Assembly (NCBI GenBank): GCA_017557635.1
Contig: JAFYYH010000016.1
Location: 62,001 to 126,000 of the forward strand
From: Bacteroidaceae bacterium
GTDB taxonomy: Bacteria; Bacteroidota; Bacteroidia; Bacteroidales; Bacteroidaceae
Length of the DNA stretch: 64,000 nt
Direction: 5' to 3'
The position numbers were made by a program, and so were the translations under genes. This document shows positions 36,786-43,723 of the stretch, one piece after another; position 1 is the first letter of the stretch; the number at the start of each line of letters is the position of its first letter. The notes under the pieces were generated by a model. The model saw nothing but the letters and a program-made list of their open reading frames with translations. It was not told the origin of the DNA and searched no databases.

Positions 36786-37340
36786 TCAGTTTACAGTCAG
36801 TTTGGTAAGTCCTTTGCTCTTTCCTGCTACATAGGACTGTAATTGCTGCCCATTGCGTAAGACGCTGCCTATGAACAAAGGCTGGCCTTTTATGAATTGG
36901 GCAGTCTCAATAATGTCACCTTCTTTGAGTTTTGAGTTCAAAGACTCCTTGACGTTATACCTGTTCTCACCGATGTATTCCAGCCTTACTGTTCGGTCAG
37001 GCATCCAACCTATTTCAATGACTGCTCCCTTTTTAAGCTCAGATGATATGACTTTCTCTGAATCAAAGAATGATGATGTCTGCTGCAACTCAAGGCAAAG
37101 GGTCCTGTAATCAGCGCGTCCCACATATCGGGATAAGATATCGAGTGTTGAATTGCGCGGGTCAGAACCATACGTAACATACCCCCATAGCCTTTTTAGG
37201 GTGGATACTGAAACTGGCTGAGCTACTGCGTTTTCTATGGCCGATGCCAGACCTTCAAAATCAGACGGGTTCTTGACAGGTTTTCCATAAACACGGCAAA
37301 TCTCATCCTTGAGAAAATCAAATTCAACGGAGTTATTCAT
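36786..37340 (-). CDS. Regulator-like hypothetical protein with N-terminal helical (HTH-like) region
   Basis: A 184-residue protein. Its N-terminal ~80 residues contain VSVSTLKRLWGYV...STLDILSRYVGRADYRTL, a pattern I associate with uncharacterised Bacteroidetes proteins having a winged or helix-turn-helix-like start. The C-terminal ~85 residues are predicted beta (KKGAVIEIGWMPDRTVRLEYIGENRYNV). It meets the kinase gene end to end (stop codons adjacent). The ATG at 37340 overlaps the end of the upstream LRR gene by 8 nt, so it is translationally coupled to it. It may be a kinase target, but this is only suggested by position. Confidence 0.55.
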   Translation of the reverse strand: MNNSVEFDFLKDEICRVYGKPVKNPSDFEGLASAIENAVAQPVSVSTLKRLWGYVTYGSDPRNSTLDILSRYVGRADYRTLCLELQQTSSFFDSEKVISSELKKGAVIEIGWMPDRTVRLEYIGENRYNVKESLNSKLKEGDIIETAQFIKGQPLFIGSVLRNGQQLQSYVAGKSKGLTKLTVN

Positions 37341-38436
37341 ATGTGAATTCAATGTTACTATCGGGCTCGGTCCTGATGCTTCCTATTGCCTGGTCACGGG
37401 ACATAATGACTTTCTTCAGGTTCTTGCATCCCCAGAAATCAACGCCGTTGAGCAGGGGACATTTGGATATGTCAATCTCGGTCAGAGCCTCGTCATCGGC
37501 GCAGTCAAGACTCTCCAAAACCTTATTGTCTAATGTTATGGAGGTCAGGTTGGGGCAGTGACCTACATGCAGTTCTCTGAGTTTGTCCAGGCCGCTGCAG
37601 TCAAATGTGCTGATCAGATTGTACTCTACCGACAACAGGTCAACCTCTTTGAGCATGGATACATCAATCTGGGTAATACTGTTAAGATTCAACTCTACAA
37701 AGGTCAGCTTGGTGTTGTGACTGAAATCTATATCCTTTATAACGTTGTGCTCAACATGCAGCTCTAATAAATTAGGATTGCCTGAAAGGTCTATGTGTTC
37801 AAGTTTGCCGCAAACGGAATCTCCTATGCGTGTGCCGTGAGCGGTAATCTTAGTCAATGAGTGCAGCCTCTCAATACCTTTCAGCGTAGATATGTTGTCT
37901 GTGTTAATCTCAATTGTATTGATGCTCTTGGCCTCAATAGTGTCAATTTTGTCATCGTTGTTTGAGTCATACCTCAACACAATCCATTTACGTAGATTAT
38001 CGTCTTCAAACACAATAGTGCTTGAAGTGTCCACAGGAACTGACAAGGTCTCAAAAGAAACGGTGTCACTGGTGATAGTAATTCCACCTCCATTATCGGC
38101 CTTAGCCCAGAAAAAATACTTGGTCTGAGGTTTGAGATTATCGGCCCACGCCCGTAAGATGTAGCTGTCTGTTGGGGCTTTGAGTGTGATTTCTTGAGTG
38201 CTACTGTCCGTCTGAATTACGAATCCGAAAGATGTAAGCATTCCCGGATTTGATACCAAAGCATTAAGACGGGCGCTATTCAAATCGATGCTGTCTGCAT
38301 ATACCGATTCAAACTTGGGCACAGCAATAGGAGGTTGCGGCAGATAGCTTTCATCACAGGCTACAATAACCCCAAAAGCAACCATGCAGCCTGCTACTAT
38401 ACTTCTTGTCTTCCGGAAAACACTGAACATCAGCAT
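37333..38436 (-). CDS. Leucine-rich-repeat lipoprotein with fibronectin-III-like domain
   Basis: A 367-residue lipoprotein (lipobox VIVAC, Cys about 27). Residues ~40-135 form a fibronectin-III-like domain common in Bacteroidetes surface proteins (SARLNALVSNPGMLTSFGFVI...YFFWAKADNGGG). Residues ~165-365 form leucine-rich repeats of the short kind (HIDLSGNPNLLELHVEHN, FVELNLNSITQIDVS, LESLDCADDEALTEID). It probably binds a ligand at the cell surface. It precedes and overlaps the regulator-like gene at 37340 by 8 nt and lies in the panB island. Confidence 0.8.
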   Translation of the reverse strand: MLMFSVFRKTRSIVAGCMVAFGVIVACDESYLPQPPIAVPKFESVYADSIDLNSARLNALVSNPGMLTSFGFVIQTDSSTQEITLKAPTDSYILRAWADNLKPQTKYFFWAKADNGGGITITSDTVSFETLSVPVDTSSTIVFEDDNLRKWIVLRYDSNNDDKIDTIEAKSINTIEINTDNISTLKGIERLHSLTKITAHGTRIGDSVCGKLEHIDLSGNPNLLELHVEHNVIKDIDFSHNTKLTFVELNLNSITQIDVSMLKEVDLLSVEYNLISTFDCSGLDKLRELHVGHCPNLTSITLDNKVLESLDCADDEALTEIDISKCPLLNGVDFWGCKNLKKVIMSRDQAIGSIRTEPDSNIEFTYE

Positions 38437-38747
38437 CTAACAATATAGGTGAACGGGATGCGTTCTTTCAACCTCCACAAATATACAACTATTCCGCCTC
38501 AATGTCATATAACGGCGGATTGAGAACATAACTTGGACTAAACTTGAACCAATTGTGAACCTGGGTCTCAAAAATTCGTAATATATATTTGCCAATACAA
38601 ACCAGTTGAAATAATGCTTATGGTTATTTATAAAGTAAGGACAAAACGGCGAAAATGCTGTAACGGAGTCAATATATAACGCGGCATGGAAGTTCAAGTG
38701 GTTACTCCTGGTAATAATACAGTATAAATTAATAAATATATAGGCTT
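38437..38747. other. 311-bp AT-rich intergenic region with divergent promoter boxes
   Basis: The region holds a minus-strand -7 box TATATTTG (38478-38485), 41 nt from the LRR gene, and a plus-strand TATATTTG (38584-38591), 156 nt before the small gene at 38748. I see no strong hairpin in the long plus-strand leader. A 13-codon frame (38686-38727) directly precedes the small gene but shows no recognisable feature. Confidence 0.5.
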
Positions 38748-38921
38748 ATGAGTAGTGAAAATCTTCCTGGCAAATCAAACAATACTCTTGCGGAAACAGC
38801 AAAGGATTGTTTAACCAGCGGTAATCCGGTTAAAATAATAGGAGGTATAGCAATAGGTGTAATCGCAATTGGCGGAATGGCAATAGGTGCTATAGCTAAG
38901 TTGTCCGGCAAGAATGGGTGA
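38748..38921 (+). CDS. 57-residue glycine-zipper membrane micro-protein
   Basis: A small gene starting at the ATG at 38748. The product has a polar N-terminal half (residues 1-29) and one hydrophobic stretch (about 30-50) built of GGIAIGV / AIGGMAIGA repeats, a glycine-zipper pattern seen in membrane-inserting peptides and secretion-linked leaders, then a short basic end. Its last 8 bases overlap the start of the LHH nuclease gene, so translation is coupled. I do not recognise a family. It may help deliver or anchor the nuclease; a holin-like role is also possible. The DNA is AT-rich relative to core genes. Confidence 0.6.
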   Translation: MSSENLPGKSNNTLAETAKDCLTSGNPVKIIGGIAIGVIAIGGMAIGAIAKLSGKNG

Positions 38922-39411
38922 TTATAAAAAGGATTTAGGTTGGTCAAGTACAATTCTTGACTATATCTGTTCAGAAGAGGAGGCTGAGATTTATTCAAAA
39001 GCTGGATTAAAAGAGGCGATAATTGGAGGGAAACCTGCACTTATTCGTCAAGATATTGATTGGGCTGATTATAGCATTAAGCGTAATACTTGGTTAAGGG
39101 GTAAACTCTCAGACTATGACGAATGGGCAAAATATAATAATGCTGATTTGATAGGAGAGGGCTTTCCTCCTCGAGATCTTAACGGTGATCCGTATGAGCT
39201 TCATCATATTGGTCAAAGACAAGATTCTCCTTTTGCTGAATTAACCTGGGCAGAACATATGGGTGATGGCAATAATGTAATTCTTCACAGATTCGGTGAC
39301 GAATCAAAGATAAACCGTGAACTGTTCAGTTGCGAAAAATCAGAATATTGGCAAGCTCGTTTCATGCAGCTAAAGAAAGATGGCGAGTTGGAAAAAATAT
39401 ATAGTCGTTAG
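38914..39411 (+). CDS. LHH-family HNH/ENDO VII superfamily nuclease (stand-alone polymorphic toxin domain)
   Basis: A 165-residue protein. The C-terminal ~70 residues carry the LHH toxin signature: DLNGDPYELHHIGQ (about residues 88-101), SPFAELTWAEH (about 105-115), then a late His (ILHRF) and the E..YWQARF closing motif. Residues ~5-50 (EEAEIYSKAGL...ALIRQDIDW) match the segment that normally precedes LHH domains in large polymorphic toxins. Here the module stands alone with no RHS, PAAR or LXG part. It is predicted to cut DNA or RNA. The gene overlaps the glycine-zipper micro-protein by 8 nt and is followed after 31 nt by a YkvA-like gene. Confidence 0.8.
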   Translation: MGDYKKDLGWSSTILDYICSEEEAEIYSKAGLKEAIIGGKPALIRQDIDWADYSIKRNTWLRGKLSDYDEWAKYNNADLIGEGFPPRDLNGDPYELHHIGQRQDSPFAELTWAEHMGDGNNVILHRFGDESKINRELFSCEKSEYWQARFMQLKKDGELEKIYSR

Positions 39412-39442
39412 ATATGTGTTACTTGTTAAATATTGATTCGAT

Positions 39443-39808
39443 ATGGATGAGAAAAAAGTTAAGAATGTAGATGAACTAAAAGAGTATGAAACCTATTATT
39501 CAGACAAGAGTTTTTTGGAGAAGGTAGGCTCTGTATTTGCAAAGGCAGGAGAAACAGTAGTCAGGCCAGCGTTGTTGTTGTATTATGTTTTGAAAAGCGG
39601 TAATGTTTCGGCCCGTGATAGAGCAATAATAATTGGAGCGTTAGGTTACTTTATTTTACCTCTTGATTTGATTCCTGACATGATTCCTGTATTGGGTTTT
39701 ACGGATGATGCATCCGCTATAGCAATAGCTTATAAGGCCGTAAAAAACAATATAACGCCCGAGATAAAGCAACAAGCGGAAGAAAAACTTTCAGAATGGT
39801 TTGGGTAA
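39443..39808 (+). CDS. YkvA family (DUF1232) membrane protein, possible partner of the LHH nuclease
   Basis: A 121-residue protein with the DUF1232 core near residues 55-95 (ARDRAIIIGALGYFILPLDLIPDMIPVLGFTDD), which includes the diagnostic LPLDLIPD...GFTDDA. One or two membrane-associated helices lie around residues 38-52 and 58-75. DUF1232 function is unknown. Its position 31 nt after the toxin-like gene and its shared AT-rich codon use are what an immunity gene would show, but DUF1232 is not an immunity family I know, so this is inference. Probably the last gene of a three-gene transcript. Confidence 0.78.
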   Translation: MDEKKVKNVDELKEYETYYSDKSFLEKVGSVFAKAGETVVRPALLLYYVLKSGNVSARDRAIIIGALGYFILPLDLIPDMIPVLGFTDDASAIAIAYKAVKNNITPEIKQQAEEKLSEWFG

Positions 39809-39840
39809 AAAACCGATATAAAACTTTAATATAATCAGGC

Positions 39841-39911
39841 GAGGACGGTTCTTTTCTCACCTTTTTGCAGTTAATTATAAAATGGTACCAAACAGAACCG
39901 TCCCCAATGGC
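39841..39911. repeat. REP-like inverted repeat (GGACGGTTCT...AGAACCGTCC)
   Basis: GAGGACGGTTCTTTT at 39841-39855 is an imperfect inverted match (13 of 15) to AACAGAACCGTCCCC at 39891-39905. The right arm, with flanking GGTACCAAAC and CAATGG, recurs as a direct repeat at 40149-40181. Together they look like a REP-type element and a solitary half. Confidence 0.65.
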
Positions 39912-40086
39912 ACTTGAGTTAGTGATGATGTCCGGCGGTGACCATTTATGCCGATGCAACAAATGTGGGCATTTGTTTGTATCAAAGAGAGAATCAAGGG
40001 CTTGGGTGTACAGGCTTCTTGGAATAGAGACTTGCCCTAAATGCCACAGTATCAAAACTCAACAAATTGGGTTTTACAAATTATGA
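39907..40086 (+). CDS. Tiny zinc-ribbon protein
   Basis: A 59-residue protein whose start ATG (39907) emerges from the end of the REP-like arm. It has two knuckles, CRCNKCGHLF (about residues 15-24) and CPKCHSIKT (about 44-52), giving a classical four-cysteine zinc ribbon, with a SRAWVYRLLGI helix between. A longer frame from 39865 would translate the REP itself and is less likely. The function is unknown; it may be a fragment of a larger gene, since the REP abuts its start. Its TGA overlaps an ATG beginning a 19-codon frame. Confidence 0.55.
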   Translation: MALELVMMSGGDHLCRCNKCGHLFVSKRESRAWVYRLLGIETCPKCHSIKTQQIGFYKL

Positions 40087-40142
40087 AAACGGTATATTAT
40101 GGGGCCGATGGCTCTGTGAAGTTGGATTTTAAAACAGACTGA
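40083..40142 (+). other. 19-codon open frame, possible gene fragment
   Basis: An ATG overlapping the zinc-ribbon stop (ATGA) opens a 19-residue frame with a plausible hydrophilic sequence (KTVYYGADGSVK...). It is too short to assign. It may be the remnant of a gene truncated when the island formed. Confidence 0.25.
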
Positions 40143-40148
40143 TTAATA

Positions 40149-40181
40149 AAACAGTACCAAACGGAACCGTCCCCAATGGTA
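40149..40181 (+). repeat. Solitary REP-like arm, direct repeat of 39879-39911
   Basis: GTACCAAACGGAACCGTCCCC and its flanks repeat the arm at 39879-39911 with a few mismatches; only one arm is present. It lies directly before the panB remnant and so marks the right-hand edge of the island. Confidence 0.65.
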
Positions 40182-40255
40182 TTACCGATGCAGTAGGCCG
40201 CTACGTTGAGGATGTCAAGAACTGCGACTTCCCCAACGAGAAGGAACAATACTGA
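40181..40255 (+). pseudogene. panB': panB 3'-end remnant (last 25 codons)
   Basis: These 75 nt encode the same last 24 residues as panB (33781-33855) with a single Ser-to-Cys change, plus a stop (TGA instead of TAA). Nine of 75 bases differ, and eight of the nine are synonymous or stop-for-stop. No start codon or upstream panB sequence accompanies it. The pattern is that of a duplicated attachment-type site in which one copy came with an incoming element carrying a related panB end. It ends 4 nt before the stop of the convergent propeller gene. Confidence 0.88.
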
Positions 40256-40259
40256 TTAT

Positions 40260-41369
40260 TTATCGTATGATCAGCAGGACCGGATTTGAGTCCTCGTTGA
40301 TTTCCGGGAACTGCTTTGAGAGTTCGGGGTTCGTCAGGATGTTTCCTGCATCCAGAACCTTGAATGTATATCCGTCAGATACCGATAAAACCAGATAAGC
40401 CCTGTCATTGGCCGGGATTGCCGTGTCTTCCCAGTCCTTATAGGTGTAGGTCTTGTTGTTGATCTTATCGTAGTAAACCCTTAGTACAGTTTCATTATTC
40501 AGCACTCCGAAATGTACTACCCTGTATGTCTCGTTGCAATACATGATTTTGTATTGGTGCGGACCGCGTAGATTGCGTTCATTAAGCGCAACACCATTGG
40601 TCAACTGCCTGTCGCCCGATATGGAGTAAGCCACGTAAACGTTGTCATCGGTGATATGGAAGACGGAATCGCCTGCACATGTATTGTAATACCCGATTAC
40701 ATCGGGAGCCAGATGGAAAAGGTTGATGTCATGGTCGGTAAGATTGTAATGGTTAGGGATAACGGTCTTAATATAGTTACCCTGGGTATTAAACTCCGCT
40801 AAACCGGCCGGAGCTTCGGGATCGAAATTACCGTAGCGTTCATAAAACAGGAAATTACCATTACTCTTTACGACAAATTCATAATGTAGGAACGGCAATG
40901 GAATGGTTCTGAGGTGCTGACCGGTAAATGAATAGACTTCCATATCCCCATCCAATATCCCTGCTACATACAGCTCTTTCTTTTCCGGCAGGATGTCAAA
41001 ACATCTTGCGCTTAAATATTCTCCGTGTCCACGTCCTTTATAACCTATCTGCCTGATGAACTCTCCTGTACGGGAGAACTGTAAAACTCTCTCGTCTGTA
41101 GTGAGCAGGAAGATGTATTCATCGGTCATCCTGATGTCATTGACAGTGCTGACAAAGCTGTTTGCGCCCGATGTCTTAAGACGGATGGTGTCGACTGAAA
41201 AACCCAGTTTGGAGATGGTGGGGATATTGTCGGGGTTGGTCTTTTCAAGGATAGGAGCATAGATGTCAATGCATGCGGCATCCTTGACTTGATCCTTGCA
41301 TGAAGTTAACGCAGCACCTGCCATGATTATGAGTGCTGCACAGATACGGAAAAGGTCTTTTGTTCTCAT
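40260..41369 (-). CDS. 6-bladed beta-propeller lipoprotein
   Basis: A 369-residue lipoprotein (lipobox ALTSC, Cys about 24) of the Bacteroidetes 6-bladed beta-propeller type (DUF4934/NHL-like). Repeated blades appear as RVLQFSRTGEFIRQIGYKGRGHGEYL, ELYVAGILDGDMEVYSFTG and AEFNTQGNYIKTV. It is exported to the periplasm or surface; the function is unknown. The ATG at 41369 opens the signal peptide; a longer frame to 41504 overlaps the helicase and is rejected. It lies 7 nt after the helicase stop and is probably the last gene of the lon operon. Confidence 0.78.
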   Translation of the reverse strand: MRTKDLFRICAALIIMAGAALTSCKDQVKDAACIDIYAPILEKTNPDNIPTISKLGFSVDTIRLKTSGANSFVSTVNDIRMTDEYIFLLTTDERVLQFSRTGEFIRQIGYKGRGHGEYLSARCFDILPEKKELYVAGILDGDMEVYSFTGQHLRTIPLPFLHYEFVVKSNGNFLFYERYGNFDPEAPAGLAEFNTQGNYIKTVIPNHYNLTDHDINLFHLAPDVIGYYNTCAGDSVFHITDDNVYVAYSISGDRQLTNGVALNERNLRGPHQYKIMYCNETYRVVHFGVLNNETVLRVYYDKINNKTYTYKDWEDTAIPANDRAYLVLSVSDGYTFKVLDAGNILTNPELSKQFPEINEDSNPVLLIIR

Positions 41370-41376
41370 ATAAGCA

Positions 41377-42591
41377 TTATTTTTTGCGGGGCTTGTGGTA
41401 GAAATGTCTCTTTCCTTTGCCCTGAGGTTTTTTGCGTTCGGGAGAGTATTCCGGGGCTTCGCCGAGTTCATCGGGAATGGGGACTTTGTACACATCCTTA
41501 CCAAGGAACTTCTCTATGTGATGGAAACGGCTCTGGTCATCAAGGCTGACGAATGTGATTGCGCAGCCCTCGGCACCGGCACGAGCCGTACGGCCAATGC
41601 GGTGTACGTAATCCTCGGGATCCTGAGGAACGTCGTAGTTGATGACAAGATCTATATCATCGATGTCAATTCCGCGTGATACGATATCGGTTGCGACCAG
41701 TATGTTGATGTGGCCGTTGCGGAACTTGTGCATTATCTCGTCACGCTCTGCCTGGCTCAGGTCTGAATGCATCTCACCGACATTGAGTCCCAGGCGGCGC
41801 AGGGATTTGGTTATCTCCTTTACCTTGAGTTTTGATGAGGCGAATGCAATGACACGCTTGGGCGAGTTGTTGCTGAACAGGCTCTGTATGATGGGCAGTT
41901 TCTGTGCTTCATAGCAGACATATGCTGCCTGCAGTATCTTGTCGGCCGGTTTTGATACGGCCAGTTTTACCTCGACGGGGTTGTGGAGTATGGTGCGGGC
42001 CATGCGCTGGATCTCATCGGGCATGGTCGCGGAGAACAGCATGTTCTGGCGTTTGGCGGGGAGCTGCTTGACAATCTGCATGATGTCATCGTAGAATCCC
42101 ATGTCGAGCATGCGGTCAGCCTCATCCAGGATAAAGAACGATACCTTGGACAGATCGATGTTGCCAAGACTGATATGGCTGATAAGTCGGCCGGGGGTGG
42201 CTACAACAATATCGGTTCCCATGGCAAAGCCGCGTTTCTCCTGTTCGAAGCGTATGCCGTCATTACCTCCGTAGACTGCGGTGCCAGATATGTTGGTGAA
42301 GTAGGAGAAGCCCTCTACCTGCTGGTCAATCTGCTGTGCAAGTTCGCGGGTGGGGACCATGATGAGGCAGTTGACTGAACCTTCCGGATATCGGCCCGAT
42401 GACAACTTGTCAAGTACGGGCAGCAGATAGGCTGCGGTCTTGCCGGTACCGGTCTGTGCTATGCCTATAAGGTCATGTCCTTCAAGCAGAACGGGTATGG
42501 CTTTTTCCTGAATGGGAGTGCACTCCCTGAAGTTCATTGAATCTATAGCGTCCAGCAGATCGGGCTGGAAATCAAACTCGTCAAATCTCAC
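41377..42591 (-). CDS. rhlE: DEAD-box RNA helicase (RhlE-like)
   Basis: A 404-residue DEAD-box helicase: Q motif CTPIQEKAIP near residue 25, Walker A AQTGTGKT (about 45-52), PTRELA, the FILDEADRMLDMG box (about 150-162), SAT, and the C-terminal ATDIVSRGIDI and HRIGRTARAG motifs. A basic tail (SPERKKPQGKGKRHFYHKPRKK) would bind RNA. It remodels structured RNA, for instance in ribosome assembly or cold adaptation. It lies 10 nt after the lptF-type gene in a leftward operon beginning with lon. Confidence 0.92.
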   Translation of the reverse strand: MRFDEFDFQPDLLDAIDSMNFRECTPIQEKAIPVLLEGHDLIGIAQTGTGKTAAYLLPVLDKLSSGRYPEGSVNCLIMVPTRELAQQIDQQVEGFSYFTNISGTAVYGGNDGIRFEQEKRGFAMGTDIVVATPGRLISHISLGNIDLSKVSFFILDEADRMLDMGFYDDIMQIVKQLPAKRQNMLFSATMPDEIQRMARTILHNPVEVKLAVSKPADKILQAAYVCYEAQKLPIIQSLFSNNSPKRVIAFASSKLKVKEITKSLRRLGLNVGEMHSDLSQAERDEIMHKFRNGHINILVATDIVSRGIDIDDIDLVINYDVPQDPEDYVHRIGRTARAGAEGCAITFVSLDDQSRFHHIEKFLGKDVYKVPIPDELGEAPEYSPERKKPQGKGKRHFYHKPRKK

Positions 42592-42601
42592 GGTGAAAAG
42601 G

Positions 42602-43723
42602 CTATTTAGGTGCTTTTATGTATAGGAAGATGGCTATCGGAATGTATATCACGTTCGGGAGCCACTCGGCCCAGAATGCTGACATTGAGCCTGTTATGGC
42701 AAATGTCTGCGTCACTTCCTGGAACAGTATGTAACCGAAACTAAGACCCAGGCCGATACTCAGCGAGAGTCCCATTCCGCCTTTGCGCTTACGGCTGGAG
42801 AGCGATGCTCCCATGATGGTCAGGATGAATGAAGCGAATGACATGGCGTAACGTTTGTGGTATTCAACTTCAAAGTCCTGTATGTTGCCCATTCCGCGCT
42901 GTTTCTGTTTCTGGATGTATTCGCGGAGTTCGGCCGATGACATGGTCTCCTGCTGGCCGTTCTTGACCAGGAAATCGCCTGGCTCAAAGCGGATTATGGT
43001 ATCCAGCTCGTTTCCCTGGCTGATGGTCTCGACCGTGCCGGACAGGTCACGTATCATGTAGTTCTTTATCTTCCAATGATACTTCTCGGTCGACAGGGTG
43101 TCATATGCGGCGGTACGGGCTGTCATGTGTGATACCAGTTTCTTTCCCTCAAACTTGTCAAGGGCAAAACGGTATCCTGTCATATTGTAAGTCTGGAAAC
43201 TCTCGATATAGGCAATCACGCCGTCCTCTACCTCCAGCTGGATGTTATACGTGCCGTCCGAATTGTTTCGCGACGAACGTTTCATGTCGTACCGCTGCTC
43301 AAAGTTCAGTCTTATGACATTGGCCTTGGGTATGACATTCGATCCCAGATAGAGAGTGAGCAGTGATATTACCGCGGCCGATACCAGATACGGCACCATC
43401 ATACGCTTGAAACTCATGCCGGTTGAGAACATGGCAATGATCTCGGAGTTCTCGGCCAGTTTTGACGTGAAGAAGATTACCGCAATGAACACGAACAGCG
43501 GACTGAACATGTTGGCAAAGTAGGGGATGGCGTTGAGGTAATTCTCGAATATTATCTCGTGGGTGCTGGCCTTGCTCAGCTTGTCTATGTGCTCGTTGTA
43601 ATCAAATACCACGGCAATGACCACAATGAGCAGGATGGAGAAGAAATATGTACCCAGGAACTTCTTGATGATGTACCAGTCAAGGCGGGACAGCAGTCTA
43701 TGTCTGAACAGATTCTTCTTCAT
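42602..43723 (-). CDS. LptF/LptG (YjgP/YjgQ) family permease
   Basis: A 373-residue membrane protein with the YjgP/YjgQ fold: three N-terminal helices (about 18-38, 55-78, 100-120), a large periplasmic beta-jellyroll (about 130-275) and three C-terminal helices (about 285-370). LptF and LptG form the membrane part of the LPS transporter that moves lipopolysaccharide to the outer membrane with LptB. Only one such gene is here. Its stop overlaps nothing, but its ATG shares a base with the tgt stop, so it is translationally coupled. Confidence 0.88.
   Translation of the reverse strand: MKKNLFRHRLLSRLDWYIIKKFLGTYFFSILLIVVIAVVFDYNEHIDKLSKASTHEIIFENYLNAIPYFANMFSPLFVFIAVIFFTSKLAENSEIIAMFSTGMSFKRMMVPYLVSAAVISLLTLYLGSNVIPKANVIRLNFEQRYDMKRSSRNNSDGTYNIQLEVEDGVIAYIESFQTYNMTGYRFALDKFEGKKLVSHMTARTAAYDTLSTEKYHWKIKNYMIRDLSGTVETISQGNELDTIIRFEPGDFLVKNGQQETMSSAELREYIQKQKQRGMGNIQDFEVEYHKRYAMSFASFILTIMGASLSSRKRKGGMGLSLSIGLGLSFGYILFQEVTQTFAITGSMSAFWAEWLPNVIYIPIAIFLYIKAPK

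Noticed and set aside
38748-39411. The 57-residue frame and LHH gene as one gene split by a frameshift
   Set aside because: The 8-nt overlap contains a good ATG for the second gene, and the LHH gene's N-terminal segment matches the usual pre-LHH region, so two coupled genes are simpler. A frameshift cannot be fully excluded.
21967-40109. A 19-nt exact match (TATGGGGCCGATGGCTCTG) between 21967 and 40099
   Set aside because: It contains the over-represented GGCCGAT word, lies in unrelated contexts and does not extend; probably chance.
33856-40255. The island as a prophage or conjugative element
   Set aside because: No integrase, capsid, terminase, mobilisation or conjugation genes are present between the panB ends.
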